Source of the DNA: Mycobacterium noviomagense
Lineage (GTDB): Bacteria; Actinomycetota; Actinomycetes; Mycobacteriales; Mycobacteriaceae
Reading direction: 5' to 3'
DNA: 64,000 nt
NCBI RefSeq assembly: GCF_010731635.1
Contig: NZ_AP022583.1
Span: 3,906,001 to 3,970,000, forward strand
In this document: piece after piece, positions 8,647 to 17,591 of the stretch
Position numbering within the stretch: the stretch's first letter is position 1
Layout of the letters: the number at the start of each line of letters is the position of its first letter
The notes under the pieces: model-generated
What the model saw: only the letters and a program-made list of their open reading frames with translations
Database searches by the model: none
What the model was told of the DNA's origin: nothing
Translations under genes and position numbers: made by a program

Positions 8647-9408
8647 CTAGTGGCCGTGGTGATTGCCGCCCGGCTGCGGGCACTTGCCGTTGTTGGCCGG
8701 TTGAAGCGTAATGGTCGTGGCCTGCAGCGTTCCGCCACCATCCTTGGTGCCCCGCGCCGTAATGCATTTACCCTGAGCGATTGCTTGACCGTCGGTTGTT
8801 GTCTGCTTGGTGTATTTGGTCTTCTCGGTCACGGTGACGGCCGTCTGCGACGCTGCGCCGCTGGCATCGTTGCTCGTGACGTTGATGGTGTTGCCCGTGA
8901 CTGACGCCACGGTGCCGTTGATCCCCCGGTTCTTCGCCGGTGCAGCGGACGACGGCGGTGTGGCGGACGAACCTGCTTGCGCCTTGGGTTGCGGGCACTT
9001 GCGGTCGACGGGCGCGCTGACCCGCACCGACTGAGCAGTCACCGCACTTCCTGCCGGAGCAGTTTCCGGCGTGGGGTGCACGCTGACGCAGCTTCCGGCG
9101 GTGACGTCAGTCAGCTGGGCGGGGGTGACTTCCACGACCTTGGTGGAAGGCGTGAAGTCGACGGTGGCGTTCCCGCCGGACTGGGTGACCTGAATCGTGC
9201 TGCCCGACACCGATGCGATCAGACCGGCGACGTGGTCGGTGCCTTTGGCGTGCGCCGGCGCTGCGGACGAACTCGTCGGGCTGGCAGACGGGCTGGTGGC
9301 GTTGTTTCCCTTGTTCGATGTGCCGCACGCGGCGACCGACAACGCGGTGGCTGCGACGGCCGCAAACATCACGAACCGGGCCAGTGCCGTGGGCAAAGGA
9401 AAAGACAT
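8647..9408 (-). CDS. DUF5666-type lipoprotein, tandem paralogue
   Basis: Lipoprotein of 253 residues, paralogous to the downstream gene. Lipobox LSVAAC, Ser/Ala/Pro linker, then two DUF5666-like modules beginning IASVSGSTIQV and VASVTGNTINV, each with one cysteine strand (GSCVSV and GKCITA). C-terminus ends GGNHHGH, a shorter histidine tail. Head-to-tail duplication with 7811-8596, probably one transcript. A clear Shine-Dalgarno is not obvious upstream of ATG 9408. Role unknown; cell-surface metal or small-molecule binding is a guess from the tail and the neighbouring regulator. Confidence 0.85.
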   Translation of the reverse strand: MSFPLPTALARFVMFAAVAATALSVAACGTSNKGNNATSPSASPTSSSAAPAHAKGTDHVAGLIASVSGSTIQVTQSGGNATVDFTPSTKVVEVTPAQLTDVTAGSCVSVHPTPETAPAGSAVTAQSVRVSAPVDRKCPQPKAQAGSSATPPSSAAPAKNRGINGTVASVTGNTINVTSNDASGAASQTAVTVTEKTKYTKQTTTDGQAIAQGKCITARGTKDGGGTLQATTITLQPANNGKCPQPGGNHHGH

Positions 9409-9560
9409 CGGCGTTCTCCGATCTTTGCGTAAGCGGATGGCCGCAACAGACCTCCGTGGCGGCGGCGCACTTCACGATCGCCGGTTTGGCTGACGATCTG
9501 CTGGTGTTCGGGTGAAAGGTTGCTGTGTGTTGGCTGTACTGCTCGCGCACCCCCGAATGG

Positions 9561-9971
9561 TCAGCCGCGAATCGACCGACCCCGACCTTCGGGCCATCCC
9601 GGCTGCAGAGTGTCGACCGTGTGCGGAAACGTATCGCTGACGCCGACGTGCAGGTGCTCGATGTGGTAGATCGCTTCCTCCAGCAAAGCGGCGACATGGC
9701 TGTCGTAGAGCCGGTAGACGATGTGGCGCCCGCTGCGGTCTCCGGCCACCAAACCAACGTTGCGCAACAGCCGGAGCTGGTGGGAAACGGCGGGCTGCTC
9801 CATACCGACTGCAGCCGATAATTCCGTTACCGAACAAGGTGATTGCCGCAATCGGGTCAGGATGCGCAGGCGGTTCGGGGAAGCCAGCGCCTGCAGCGTT
9901 TCGGCAACTTTCACCGCCGCGACGGGATCGAGAACCGGAGGTGCGGTCCGGCGCTTCGCCCCCTGAGCCAT
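9561..9971 (-). CDS. nmtR: ArsR-family metal sensor, NmtR-like
   Basis: Winged-helix repressor of 136 residues from ATG 9971. The DNA-recognition helix region reads VTELSAAVGMEQPAVSHQLR, nearly the same as the M. tuberculosis nickel/cobalt sensor NmtR. The C-terminal helix keeps the NmtR-type ligands: YDSHVAALL (Asp and His), then AIYHIEHLHVG and a later PHTV histidine. NmtR represses a metal efflux ATPase in M. tuberculosis; here no efflux pump is adjacent, and the downstream genes on the same strand are the two His-tailed lipoproteins. The frame is open above 9971, but the chosen start fits NmtR length. Ni/Co sensing is inferred from the ligand set. Confidence 0.82.
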   Translation of the reverse strand: MAQGAKRRTAPPVLDPVAAVKVAETLQALASPNRLRILTRLRQSPCSVTELSAAVGMEQPAVSHQLRLLRNVGLVAGDRSGRHIVYRLYDSHVAALLEEAIYHIEHLHVGVSDTFPHTVDTLQPGWPEGRGRSIRG

Positions 9972-9997
9972 CTGCAAATTCAACCACACAGCAGGCA

Positions 9998-10010
9998 ATA
10001 TCACCGATAT
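9998..10010. promoter_or_regulatory. Candidate ArsR/NmtR operator ATATC-ACC-GATAT
   Basis: AT-rich 5-3-5 inverted repeat 27 bp upstream of the NmtR-like start, in a region of otherwise GC-rich DNA. ArsR/NmtR operators are AT-rich inverted repeats, so autoregulation is plausible. The match is short. Confidence 0.4.
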
Positions 10011-10113
10011 ATGTAGACCTCGACATGTCTTCACCTATAATCGTGGGTGCCGCCAAATGCAGCGCGAACCAGTCACGGGGGGTTGGCTGGAGATGCTGAC
10101 GGTGGCGATGGAC

Positions 10114-10146
10114 GGCGGCGGCCACTAGAGGGGGGTGGCCGCCGCC
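10114..10146. promoter_or_regulatory. Strong GC-rich hairpin in thioredoxin leader
   Basis: Perfect 12-bp arms (GGCGGCGGCCAC at 10114-10125 and GTGGCCGCCGCC at 10135-10146) around a 9-nt loop, 50 bp before the thioredoxin start. No U-tract follows. It could terminate upstream transcription or shape the 5' leader. Confidence 0.5.
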
Positions 10147-10196
10147 GACTTTGCAATCACGGGAACATTGCGGCAGCTCACCGCGTTGGGCAAGAG

Positions 10197-10562
10197 GTGA
10201 CTACTCGAGACCTCACCGCTGCAGACTTCAACGACACGATCGCCGACAACGACATCGTCCTCGTCGACTTCTGGGCCTCCTGGTGCGGACCCTGCAAACA
10301 GTTCGCGCCGACTTTCCAGGCGTCCTCGGACAAACACCCGGACGTCGTGCACGCCAAGGTCGACACCGAGGCGGAGCAGCAACTGGCAGCGGCCGCCCAG
10401 ATCCGTGCCATCCCGACGTTGATGGCGTTCAAGAAGGGCAAGCTGGTGTTCAACCAGGCCGGCGCTCTGCCACCGCCCGCGCTGGAAGACTTGGTGCAGC
10501 AGGTCAAGGCCTTCGACGTCGACGCCGCCATCGCCGAGCAGTCCAAACCTGACCAGGTCTGA
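10197..10562 (+). CDS. trxB1: Thioredoxin
   Basis: Cytoplasmic thioredoxin of 121 residues with the active site WCGPC near residue 30 and the cis-proline segment IRAIPTLMAF. It corresponds to M. tuberculosis Rv1471 (TrxB1). GTG 10197 was chosen because the protein then begins TTRDLTAADF, matching the family; the longer open frame upstream crosses the leader hairpin and lacks similarity. Weak AAGAG lies just upstream. The echA12 gene follows 18 bp later in the same direction, as in M. tuberculosis. Confidence 0.92.
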   Translation: MTTRDLTAADFNDTIADNDIVLVDFWASWCGPCKQFAPTFQASSDKHPDVVHAKVDTEAEQQLAAAAQIRAIPTLMAFKKGKLVFNQAGALPPPALEDLVQQVKAFDVDAAIAEQSKPDQV

Positions 10563-10580
10563 GCGGCGGCACGCGATAGC

Positions 10581-11411
10581 GTGCACTCCGTGAATTCCCA
10601 GACTGGCTTTGTCCGTGTTGAACACCCGCGGCCGCACGTCGCGCTGATCACCCTCAATCGGCCGGAGCGCATGAACTCCATGGCCTTCGATGTCATGGTG
10701 CCGCTCAAAGAGGCTCTGGCCGAGGTCACCTACGACAATTCCGTGCGGGTTGTCGTGTTGACCGGAGCGGGCCGGGGCTTCTCCTCGGGCGCCGACCACA
10801 AGTCGGCAGGGCAGGTGCCACACGTCGAGGGGCTGACCCGGCCGACCTACGCGCTGCGCTCCATGGAACTGCTCGACGACGTGATCCTGGGGCTGCGCCG
10901 GCTCCACCAACCCGTGATTGCCGCAGTTAACGGCGCCGCCATCGGCGGCGGGTTATGTCTGGCCCTGGCCGCCGACATCCGGGTTGCCTCGACCAGCGCC
11001 TACTTCCGGGCCGCCGGCATCAACAACGGGCTGACCGCAAGCGAATTGGGCCTGAGCTATCTGCTGCCCCGGGCCATCGGCTCCTCGCGAGCGTTCGAGC
11101 TGATGCTGACCGGTCGCGACGTCGACGCCGAAGAAGCCGAACGCATCGGGCTGGTGTCGTATCGCGTGCCCGACGAGCAGCTGCTGGACACGTGCTATGC
11201 GCTGGCCGAACGGATCGCGGCGTTCTCGCGTCCCGGAATCGAGTTGACCAAGCGCACACTGTGGAGTGGACTGGACGCCGCTAGCCTGGAAGGGCACATG
11301 CAGGCCGAGGGTCTCGGACAGCTGTTCGTTCGTCTGCTCACCTCCAACTTCGAGGAAGCGGTTGCCGCGCGGGCTGAGAAACGGCCTCCGGTGTTCACCG
11401 ACGACACGTGA
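10581..11411 (+). CDS. echA12: Enoyl-CoA hydratase/isomerase family protein EchA12
   Basis: Crotonase-fold protein of 276 residues. Contains the crotonase segments LTGAGRGFSSGADHKS (oxyanion-hole region), NGAAIGGGLCLALAADIRVA and AAGINNGLTASELGLSYLLPR, nearly identical to M. tuberculosis EchA12. The usual catalytic glutamate pair is not fully conserved, as in other EchA12 proteins, so hydratase activity is uncertain; the M. tuberculosis protein is membrane-associated and linked to lipid metabolism. Start GTG 10581, with another GTG three codons later. Confidence 0.9.
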   Translation: MHSVNSQTGFVRVEHPRPHVALITLNRPERMNSMAFDVMVPLKEALAEVTYDNSVRVVVLTGAGRGFSSGADHKSAGQVPHVEGLTRPTYALRSMELLDDVILGLRRLHQPVIAAVNGAAIGGGLCLALAADIRVASTSAYFRAAGINNGLTASELGLSYLLPRAIGSSRAFELMLTGRDVDAEEAERIGLVSYRVPDEQLLDTCYALAERIAAFSRPGIELTKRTLWSGLDAASLEGHMQAEGLGQLFVRLLTSNFEEAVAARAEKRPPVFTDDT

Positions 11412-11444
11412 CGGGCGTCGCGCCCATTAACAAGGAGACTGATC

Positions 11445-13067
11445 GTGATCACGGCAACGGACCTCGAGGTCCGCGCTGGGGCGCGTATCTTGCTCTCCGC
11501 TGACGGGCCCGCCTTGCGGGTTCAGTCCGGCGACCGCATCGGGCTGGTCGGACGCAATGGTGCCGGCAAGACCACCACGTTGCGCATCCTGGCGGGGGAG
11601 ACCCAGCCATACGCCGGATCAGTAACCCGCAGCGGCGAGATCGGTTATCTGCCGCAAGATCCCAAAGAGGGTGACCTCGACGTGCTGGCCCGCGACCGCG
11701 TGCTCTCCGCCCGAGGACTGGACACGCTGCTCACCGAGCTGGAAAAGCAGCAGGCGCTGATGGCCGAGGTCGCCGATGACACCGAGCGCGACCGCGCGAT
11801 CCGCCACTACGGCCAACTCGAGGAGAAGTTCGCCGCGCTGGGCGGATACGGCGCAGAAAGCGAAGCCGGGCGTATCTGCGCAAATCTCGGTTTGGCCGAA
11901 CGCGTGTTGCATCAGCCACTGCGCACGCTGTCCGGCGGTCAACGTCGCCGAATAGAACTGGCCCGCATCCTGTTCGCCGCCTCCGACAACGGCTCTGCCA
12001 CCACCTTGCTGCTCGATGAGCCGACCAACCATCTCGACGCCGATTCGTTGGGCTGGCTGCGGGATTTTCTGCGCACACACACCGGCGGGCTGGTGGTGAT
12101 CAGCCACAACGTCGACCTATTGGCCGATGTCGTCAACCGGGTGTGGTTTCTGGACGCGGTGCGCGGAGAGGTCGACGTCTACAACATGGGTTGGCACAAA
12201 TACCTCGACGCCCGCGCCACCGACGAGCAGCGTCGGCGGCGCGAACGGGCCAACGCCGAACGCAAAGCCGCTGCGCTGCGCACTCAAGCCGCCAAGCTGG
12301 GCGCGAAGGCCACCAAAGCCGTTGCAGCGCAGAACATGCTGCGACGCGCCGATCGGATGATCGCTGCGCTCGACGAAGAGCGGGTGGCCGACAAGGTGGC
12401 CCGGATCAAGTTCCCGACCCCGGCAGCGTGCGGGCGCACTCCGTTGGTGGTTACCGGTTTGACCAAGACCTATGGATCGTTGGAAGTGTTCACCGGCGTC
12501 AACCTGGCCATCGACCGCGGCTCCCGGGTTGTGGTGCTGGGGCTCAACGGCGCCGGCAAGACGACGCTGCTGCGGCTGTTGGCCGGAGTCGAGAAACCCG
12601 ACGCGGGAACGCTGCAACCCGGGCATGGTTTAAAAATCGGCTATTTCGCGCAAGAACACGACACGCTCGACGACGCGGCCACGGTGTGGCAGAACATCGT
12701 CCATGCCGCACCGGATTCGGGCGAGCAGGATCTACGCGGACTGCTCGGGGCGTTCATGTTCAGCGGTGCGCAGCTCGAGCAAGCGGCCGGCACGTTGTCC
12801 GGTGGAGAAAAGACGCGGTTGGCTTTGGCCGGGCTGGTGGCGTCGACTGCCAACGTATTGCTGCTGGACGAACCAACCAACAATCTCGATCCCGCGTCCC
12901 GCGAACAGGTGCTCGACGCGCTGCGCAGTTACACCGGCGCGGTGGTGCTGGTGACGCACGACCCGGGGGCGGCCGAGGCATTGGACCCGCAACGGGTTGT
13001 GCTACTGCCCGATGGCACCGAGGACTATTGGTCCGACGAGTACCGGGACCTCATCGAATTGGCTTGA
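11445..13067 (+). CDS. ABC-F family ATPase (Rv1473-like)
   Basis: Soluble ABC-F protein of 540 residues with two ATPase domains and no membrane segment. Domain 1: Walker A GRNGAGKTTT, signature LSGGQRRRIELAR, Walker B LLLDEPTNHLD. Domain 2: GLNGAGKTTL, LSGGEKTRLALAG, LLLDEPTNNLD. The Arg/Lys-rich linker (about residues 255-320) is the ribosome-probing arm of ABC-F factors. Such proteins act on ribosomes in translation or antibiotic protection; Rv1473 has been associated with macrolide tolerance. Start GTG 11445 with AAGGAG upstream. Confidence 0.92.
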   Translation: MITATDLEVRAGARILLSADGPALRVQSGDRIGLVGRNGAGKTTTLRILAGETQPYAGSVTRSGEIGYLPQDPKEGDLDVLARDRVLSARGLDTLLTELEKQQALMAEVADDTERDRAIRHYGQLEEKFAALGGYGAESEAGRICANLGLAERVLHQPLRTLSGGQRRRIELARILFAASDNGSATTLLLDEPTNHLDADSLGWLRDFLRTHTGGLVVISHNVDLLADVVNRVWFLDAVRGEVDVYNMGWHKYLDARATDEQRRRRERANAERKAAALRTQAAKLGAKATKAVAAQNMLRRADRMIAALDEERVADKVARIKFPTPAACGRTPLVVTGLTKTYGSLEVFTGVNLAIDRGSRVVVLGLNGAGKTTLLRLLAGVEKPDAGTLQPGHGLKIGYFAQEHDTLDDAATVWQNIVHAAPDSGEQDLRGLLGAFMFSGAQLEQAAGTLSGGEKTRLALAGLVASTANVLLLDEPTNNLDPASREQVLDALRSYTGAVVLVTHDPGAAEALDPQRVVLLPDGTEDYWSDEYRDLIELA

Positions 13068-13158
13068 GCGACAGCAGGGATTTTCGGCCAAAACTGCCGC
13101 GCCGCTGACAGTTGCTTCCTACGCTATGCCTAATCCGGGTGACCGCGGGAGGGCGCCG

Positions 13159-13350
13159 ATGAGGAAAACGAAGAAGACACGCGAGCAGCTGGTCGCCGAG
13201 TTGCGCAATGCATACGAGGGCGGAGCAAGCATCCGGAAACTCGTGGCTTCCACTGGCAGATCGTACGGGTCCATCCACAGCATGCTGCGCGAATCGGGTA
13301 CCACGATGCGCAGCCGCGGCGGACCCAACCACCGCACCCGGGCCCGGTAA
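13159..13350 (+). CDS. Small helix-turn-helix protein (Rv1473A-like)
   Basis: Basic 63-residue protein starting MRKTKKTREQLVAELRNAY, then GGASIRKLVASTGRSYGSIHSML, which reads as a helix-turn-helix, and an Arg-rich end. Homologue of Rv1473A, annotated as a possible transcriptional regulator. ATG 13159 is preceded by GGGAGG; an earlier ATG at 13127 would add 11 residues of no similarity. Its targets are unknown. Convergent with acnR, 3 bp apart. Confidence 0.82.
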   Translation: MRKTKKTREQLVAELRNAYEGGASIRKLVASTGRSYGSIHSMLRESGTTMRSRGGPNHRTRAR

Positions 13351-13353
13351 CGC

Positions 13354-13917
13354 TCAGCCCTGGCGCACCGAGCGTTCGACCAGGTCCAGGACTGCGGTGA
13401 GCCGCAACGGGTCTTCACCGGCAGCCAGCCGCGCCACCAACCCGTCCAGAACCAGGTCTAGGTAACACTGCAGCACGTCGCTGGGTACGTCGTCGCGCAC
13501 GCGACCCGCCTGCTTTTGTCGGCGCAGCCGTTCGGTTGTCGCCGCCGCCAATTCTGCTGAGCGTTCTCGCCATCCGCGACTGAAGGCAGGGTCGTTGCGG
13601 AGCTTGCGGGCGATCTCCAACCGCGTGGCGAGCCAGTCGAACTCCTCCGGCGCGGCAAGCATCTCGCGCATCACCTGGATCAGACCTTCACGAGAGGCGA
13701 CTGCGGCCATGCGTTCGGCGTCCTCGCGGGCCAGCTCGAAGAACAGTGTGTCCTTGTCCCGGAAGTGGTGAAAGATCGCGCCCCGCGACAATCCGATCGC
13801 CTGTTCCAGCCGCCGTACGGTCGCCTTGTCGTAACCGTATTCGGCGAAACAGCGGCGAGCACCGTCGAGGATCTGACGGCGGCGGGCCGCCAGATGGTCC
13901 GCGCTGACCTTGGGCAC
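13354..13917 (-). CDS. acnR: TetR-family regulator of aconitase, AcnR-like
   Basis: TetR repressor of 187 residues. N-terminal HTH (residues 10-57) with FAEYGYDKATVRRLEQAIGL and SRGAIFHHFRDKDTLF, followed by an all-helical ligand domain. It lies 13 bp downstream of acn on the same strand, the arrangement of corynebacterial acnR and M. tuberculosis Rv1474c. In Corynebacterium glutamicum AcnR represses acn and responds to citrate-Mg2+. A matching site is seen upstream of acn at 16825-16840. Overlaps no other gene. Confidence 0.9.
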   Translation of the reverse strand: MPKVSADHLAARRRQILDGARRCFAEYGYDKATVRRLEQAIGLSRGAIFHHFRDKDTLFFELAREDAERMAAVASREGLIQVMREMLAAPEEFDWLATRLEIARKLRNDPAFSRGWRERSAELAAATTERLRRQKQAGRVRDDVPSDVLQCYLDLVLDGLVARLAAGEDPLRLTAVLDLVERSVRQG

Positions 13918-13930
13918 GGATGCACCCGAG

Positions 13931-16759
13931 CTAGTTGGACTTCAGCATGTTGCGCAGCACGAACTGCAAGATCCCGCCGTTGCGGTAGTAGTCGGCCTCG
14001 CCGGGCGTGTCGATGCGCACCACAGCGTCGAACTCGACCGCGTTGCCGTCGTTTTTGCTGGCTTTGACGTGCACCGTCTTCGGGGTCTTGCCGTCGTTGA
14101 TCGCTTCGATACCGGTGATGTCGAACACCTCGGCGCCGTCCAGACCCAGCGACTGGGCGGACTTGCCTTCCGGGAACTGCAGCGGAATCACACCCATGCC
14201 GATCAGGTTGGAGCGGTGGATCCGCTCAAACGACTCGGCGATGACCGCCCGAACCCCAAGCAGCGCAGTGCCCTTGGCCGCCCAGTCCCGAGACGACCCG
14301 GAGCCGTACTCCTTGCCGCCCAGCACCACCAGCGGAATCCCTTGAGCCGCATAATTTTGCGCCGCATCGTAGATGAACGCCTGTGGAGCGCCTTCCTGAG
14401 TGAAGTCGCGGGTGTAGCCGCCCGCCACGTCGTCCAGAAGCAGGTTGCGTAGACGGATGTTGGCGAACGTGCCGCGGATCATTACCTCGTGGTTGCCGCG
14501 GCGCGAGCCGTAGGAGTTGTAGTCCTTGCGCTGCACTCCGTGGTCGTCGAGGTATTGCGCCGCAGGCGTGCCGGGCTTGATGCTGCCGGCCGGTGAAATG
14601 TGGTCTGTGGTCACCGAATCGCCCAGCAGTGCCAGCACCCGCGCGCCGGTGATGTCACTCACCGGCGCCGGCTCGGCAGCCATCCCCTCGAAATACGGCG
14701 GCTTGCGCACATACGTCGAATCCGGATTCCACTCGAAGGTGTTGCCGCTCGGCGTCGGTAGATTGCGCCACCGCTCGTCGCCTTTGAACACGTCGGCGTA
14801 GTTCTTGACGAACATCTCCTGGTTGATGGCGGAGGCGATGGTGTCGGAGACATCTTTTTGCGACGGCCAGATGTCGCGCAGGAAGACGTCGTTGCCGTCC
14901 TTGTCTTGGCCCAGCGGCTCGGTTTCGAAGTCGAAGTCCATGGTGCCGGCCAGCGCGTAGGCGATCACCAGCGGCGGTGACGCCAGGTAGTTCATTTTGA
15001 CGTCGGGGTTGATGCGGCCCTCGAAATTGCGGTTGCCTGACAGCACGGCGGCAACCGACAGATCGTTGTCGTTGACCGCCTTGGAGATTTCCTCGGGCAG
15101 TGGCCCGGAGTTGCCGATGCAGGTCGTGCAGCCGTAGCCGACCAGATAGAAGCCGAGCTTCTCCAGATATGGCCACAGCCCGGCGTTCTCGTAGTAGTCG
15201 CTGACCACTTGCGAACCCGGGGCCATCGACGTCTTGACCCACGGCTTGGACGTCAATCCCTTTTCGACGGCGTTGCGGGCCAGCAGCGCCGCGCCCAGCA
15301 TCACTTCGGGGTTGGAGGTGTTGGTGCACGACGTGACGGCGGCGATCACCACCGCGCCGTGGTCGAGTACGAACTCGCCCAGTTCGTCTGACTTGACCCG
15401 CACGGGGTTGCTGACGCGGCCTTTGGCGCTAGCGGCAGCCGAGTGCACCGGGGCGCCGTTGGCGTCGTTGGACGACAGCGACGCCGGATCGCTGGCCGGG
15501 AACGTCTCGTCGACTGCTTCGTCGAGCTTGGAGTACTCCTTCTTCTCCGGGTCGTCGCCGACGTAGCTCGGAATCTGCTCGCGGAACGTGCGTTTCGCGT
15601 CGGCCAGGGCGATGCGGTCCTGCGGACGCTTCGGCCCGGCGATCGAGGGGACGACGTCGGAAAGGTTGAGCTCGAGGTATTCGCTGTACGCGGGCTCGTG
15701 GGCGGGGTCGTGCCACATGCCCTGTTCCCTGGCGTACGCCTCGACGAGCGCAAGCTGCTCCTCTTTGCGCCCGGTGAACCGCAGGTAGTCGATGGTTTCC
15801 TGATCGATCGGGAAAATGGCTGCGGTGGAACCGAATTCGGGGCTCATGTTGCCCAGCGTGGCCCGGTTGGCCAGCGGCACCTCGGCCACGCCTTCGCCGT
15901 AGAACTCGACGAACTTGCCGACTACACCGTGCTTACGCAGCATCTCGGTGACGGTGAGCACCACGTCGGTGGCGGTGACTCCCGGCTGGATTTCACCGGT
16001 CAGCTTGAAGCCGACCACCCGCGGGATCAGCATCGACACCGGCTGACCGAGCATCGCGGCCTCGGCCTCGATGCCGCCCACACCCCAGCCCAAGACGCCG
16101 AGCCCGTTGACCATCGTGGTGTGGGAGTCGGTGCCCACGCAGGTGTCGGGGTATGCAGCTATCTCTCCCGCGCCGTCTGCGCGGGTCATCACGACGCGGG
16201 CCAAGTATTCGATGTTGACCTGGTGCACGATGCCCGTGCCCGGCGGCACCACCTTGAAGTCGCGGAAAGCGCCCTGGCCCCAACGCAAAAACTGGTAGCG
16301 CTCGCCGTTGCGCTGGTATTCGAGCTCGACGTTGCGCTCGAAAGCGTCGGCGCGGCCGAACAGGTCGGCGATCACCGAGTGGTCGATCACCAGATCGGCC
16401 GGTGCCAGCGGATTGACCCGCTCGGGGTCGCCGCCGAGCTCTGCGATCGCCTCACGCATGGTCGCCAGGTCGACGATGCAGGGCACCCCGGTGAAGTCCT
16501 GCATCACCACTCGTGCCGGCGTGTACTGGATTTCGACGCTGGGCTCGGCTTTGGGATCCCAGTGTGCGATCGCGTTGATGTGCTCCTTGGTGATGTTGCG
16601 GCCGTCCTCGTTGCGGAGCAGGTTTTCGGCCAGGACTTTGAGGCTGTAGGGGAGCTTCTCGGTGCCGGGTGCCGCGTCGAGGCGGTAGATCTGGTAACTG
16701 TTGTCCCCGACTTTGAGGGTGTCGCGGGCTCCGAACGAATTCACCGACTCTGTCGTCAC
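13931..16759 (-). CDS. acn: Aconitate hydratase A
   Basis: TCA-cycle aconitase of 942 residues, interconverting citrate and isocitrate. The [4Fe-4S] cysteines are in [12 protein letters not shown] and [14 protein letters not shown]; the substrate-binding segments [19 protein letters not shown] and [12 protein letters not shown] are intact. A mycobacterial insertion near residue 420 carries [11 protein letters not shown]. Start ATG 16759. It appears to be the first gene of acn-acnR and is divergent from the Rv1476-like gene. Regulation by AcnR is likely from the upstream operator. Confidence 0.97.
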   Translation of the reverse strand: MTTESVNSFGARDTLKVGDNSYQIYRLDAAPGTEKLPYSLKVLAENLLRNEDGRNITKEHINAIAHWDPKAEPSVEIQYTPARVVMQDFTGVPCIVDLATMREAIAELGGDPERVNPLAPADLVIDHSVIADLFGRADAFERNVELEYQRNGERYQFLRWGQGAFRDFKVVPPGTGIVHQVNIEYLARVVMTRADGAGEIAAYPDTCVGTDSHTTMVNGLGVLGWGVGGIEAEAAMLGQPVSMLIPRVVGFKLTGEIQPGVTATDVVLTVTEMLRKHGVVGKFVEFYGEGVAEVPLANRATLGNMSPEFGSTAAIFPIDQETIDYLRFTGRKEEQLALVEAYAREQGMWHDPAHEPAYSEYLELNLSDVVPSIAGPKRPQDRIALADAKRTFREQIPSYVGDDPEKKEYSKLDEAVDETFPASDPASLSSNDANGAPVHSAAASAKGRVSNPVRVKSDELGEFVLDHGAVVIAAVTSCTNTSNPEVMLGAALLARNAVEKGLTSKPWVKTSMAPGSQVVSDYYENAGLWPYLEKLGFYLVGYGCTTCIGNSGPLPEEISKAVNDNDLSVAAVLSGNRNFEGRINPDVKMNYLASPPLVIAYALAGTMDFDFETEPLGQDKDGNDVFLRDIWPSQKDVSDTIASAINQEMFVKNYADVFKGDERWRNLPTPSGNTFEWNPDSTYVRKPPYFEGMAAEPAPVSDITGARVLALLGDSVTTDHISPAGSIKPGTPAAQYLDDHGVQRKDYNSYGSRRGNHEVMIRGTFANIRLRNLLLDDVAGGYTRDFTQEGAPQAFIYDAAQNYAAQGIPLVVLGGKEYGSGSSRDWAAKGTALLGVRAVIAESFERIHRSNLIGMGVIPLQFPEGKSAQSLGLDGAEVFDITGIEAINDGKTPKTVHVKASKNDGNAVEFDAVVRIDTPGEADYYRNGGILQFVLRNMLKSN

Positions 16760-16824
16760 ATCAACTCCCGAGATTTAGTTCTCCACCGCCGACGGGCCGT
16801 GCCGGCGATCCGGTCCCACTTTAA

Positions 16825-16840
16825 CAGTACGCTTGTCCTG
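16825..16840. promoter_or_regulatory. AcnR-type operator CAGTACGCTTGTCCTG
   Basis: A 16-bp imperfect palindrome (CAGTAC-N4-GTCCTG) 65 bp upstream of acn. It fits the 16-bp CAGnAC-N4-GTACTG site described for corynebacterial AcnR, with one mismatch. On the acn strand TACTGTTAAAGT just beside it could hold the -10 region. Confidence 0.65.
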
Positions 16841-16937
16841 CAATGGGCTGCGGTCCTGCGTGCGGACGTCGTCCAGTCTTCTCCCCGCGCGGATGGGCTG
16901 TCACGCTGTCGAGTTCCGTCGCGTACCGTCTTGCACC

Positions 16938-17513
16938 GTGACCACGCTGCATGCGCCGCTATACATCCCGGGTGAAATCTGCAGCGCCGTCGGCGCGGAC
17001 CCGTCGACCCCGCCCGACCAGTGCCTGGCGCTGGTCAAAGCGGCCGTCGACGCCGACGGCATCAGCGCACCCGCCCCCGATGTCCCCGGCTTGCGCCAGG
17101 TGGTCAACCAAGCCGGCAAGGACGGCATCGACCTCAAGATCGTGGTGCTCGATAAAAACCCCCCGACGGACACGCCACTGCGGGACGTCGCCACCGTGAT
17201 CGGCAGCAGCCACCCGGACGCGACCGTCCTCGTGCTCAGCCCGTCGCACGTCGGCAGTTACAGCACGCACTTCCCGCGGGCCACGTTGGAGATCGGGGAA
17301 GACAACGCCAAAACCGGCAATCCAGTGCAATCGGCGCAGAATTTCCTCCACGAATTGAGCACTCCACAATTCCCGTGGACAGCGTTCACCATCCTGGTAG
17401 TGATCGGCGTGCTCGCGGCCGCCGTCGGTACTCGAATCCTGCAAGTGCGCGCCAAACGAGCCGTGACGGCTGCACCGGGCACTGTCGCCAACGACGCGGG
17501 CGTAAGCGCCTGA
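16938..17513 (+). CDS. Single-pass membrane protein (Rv1476-like)
   Basis: 191-residue protein with an extended soluble N-terminal part containing DLKIVVLDKNPPTDTPLRD and a VLVLSPSHVGSYS segment, and one C-terminal membrane helix (WTAFTILVVIGVLAAAVG, about residues 150-170). Homologue of the Rv1476 membrane protein, always found between acn and ripA. Start GTG 16938 chosen because conserved sequence begins at THLHAPLYIP-like residues; no good ribosome site is seen. Function unknown. Its position before ripA suggests an envelope role. Confidence 0.82.
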   Translation: MTTLHAPLYIPGEICSAVGADPSTPPDQCLALVKAAVDADGISAPAPDVPGLRQVVNQAGKDGIDLKIVVLDKNPPTDTPLRDVATVIGSSHPDATVLVLSPSHVGSYSTHFPRATLEIGEDNAKTGNPVQSAQNFLHELSTPQFPWTAFTILVVIGVLAAAVGTRILQVRAKRAVTAAPGTVANDAGVSA

Positions 17514-17568
17514 CCGGCTTGGTTCCCTCCGGATTATGAGTCGCGCCGGCTCGCCGGGAATTCATTAA

Positions 17569-17584
17569 GTCACCGTTCGGTCAC
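17569..17584 (+). promoter_or_regulatory. GTCAC direct repeat in ripA upstream region (MtrA-like)
   Basis: GTCAC occurs twice, 11 bp start to start (GTCACCGTTCGGTCAC). Tandem GTnAC repeats on one helical turn are typical of MtrA, an OmpR-family regulator reported to control ripA in mycobacteria. Assignment is by resemblance only. Confidence 0.45.
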
Positions 17585-17591
17585 AAGTAAT

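Noticed and set aside
15443..16975. Long plus-strand open frame (510 codons) opposite acn
   Set aside because: Antisense shadow of the GC-rich, third-position-biased acn gene; no recognisable domain and acn is certain.
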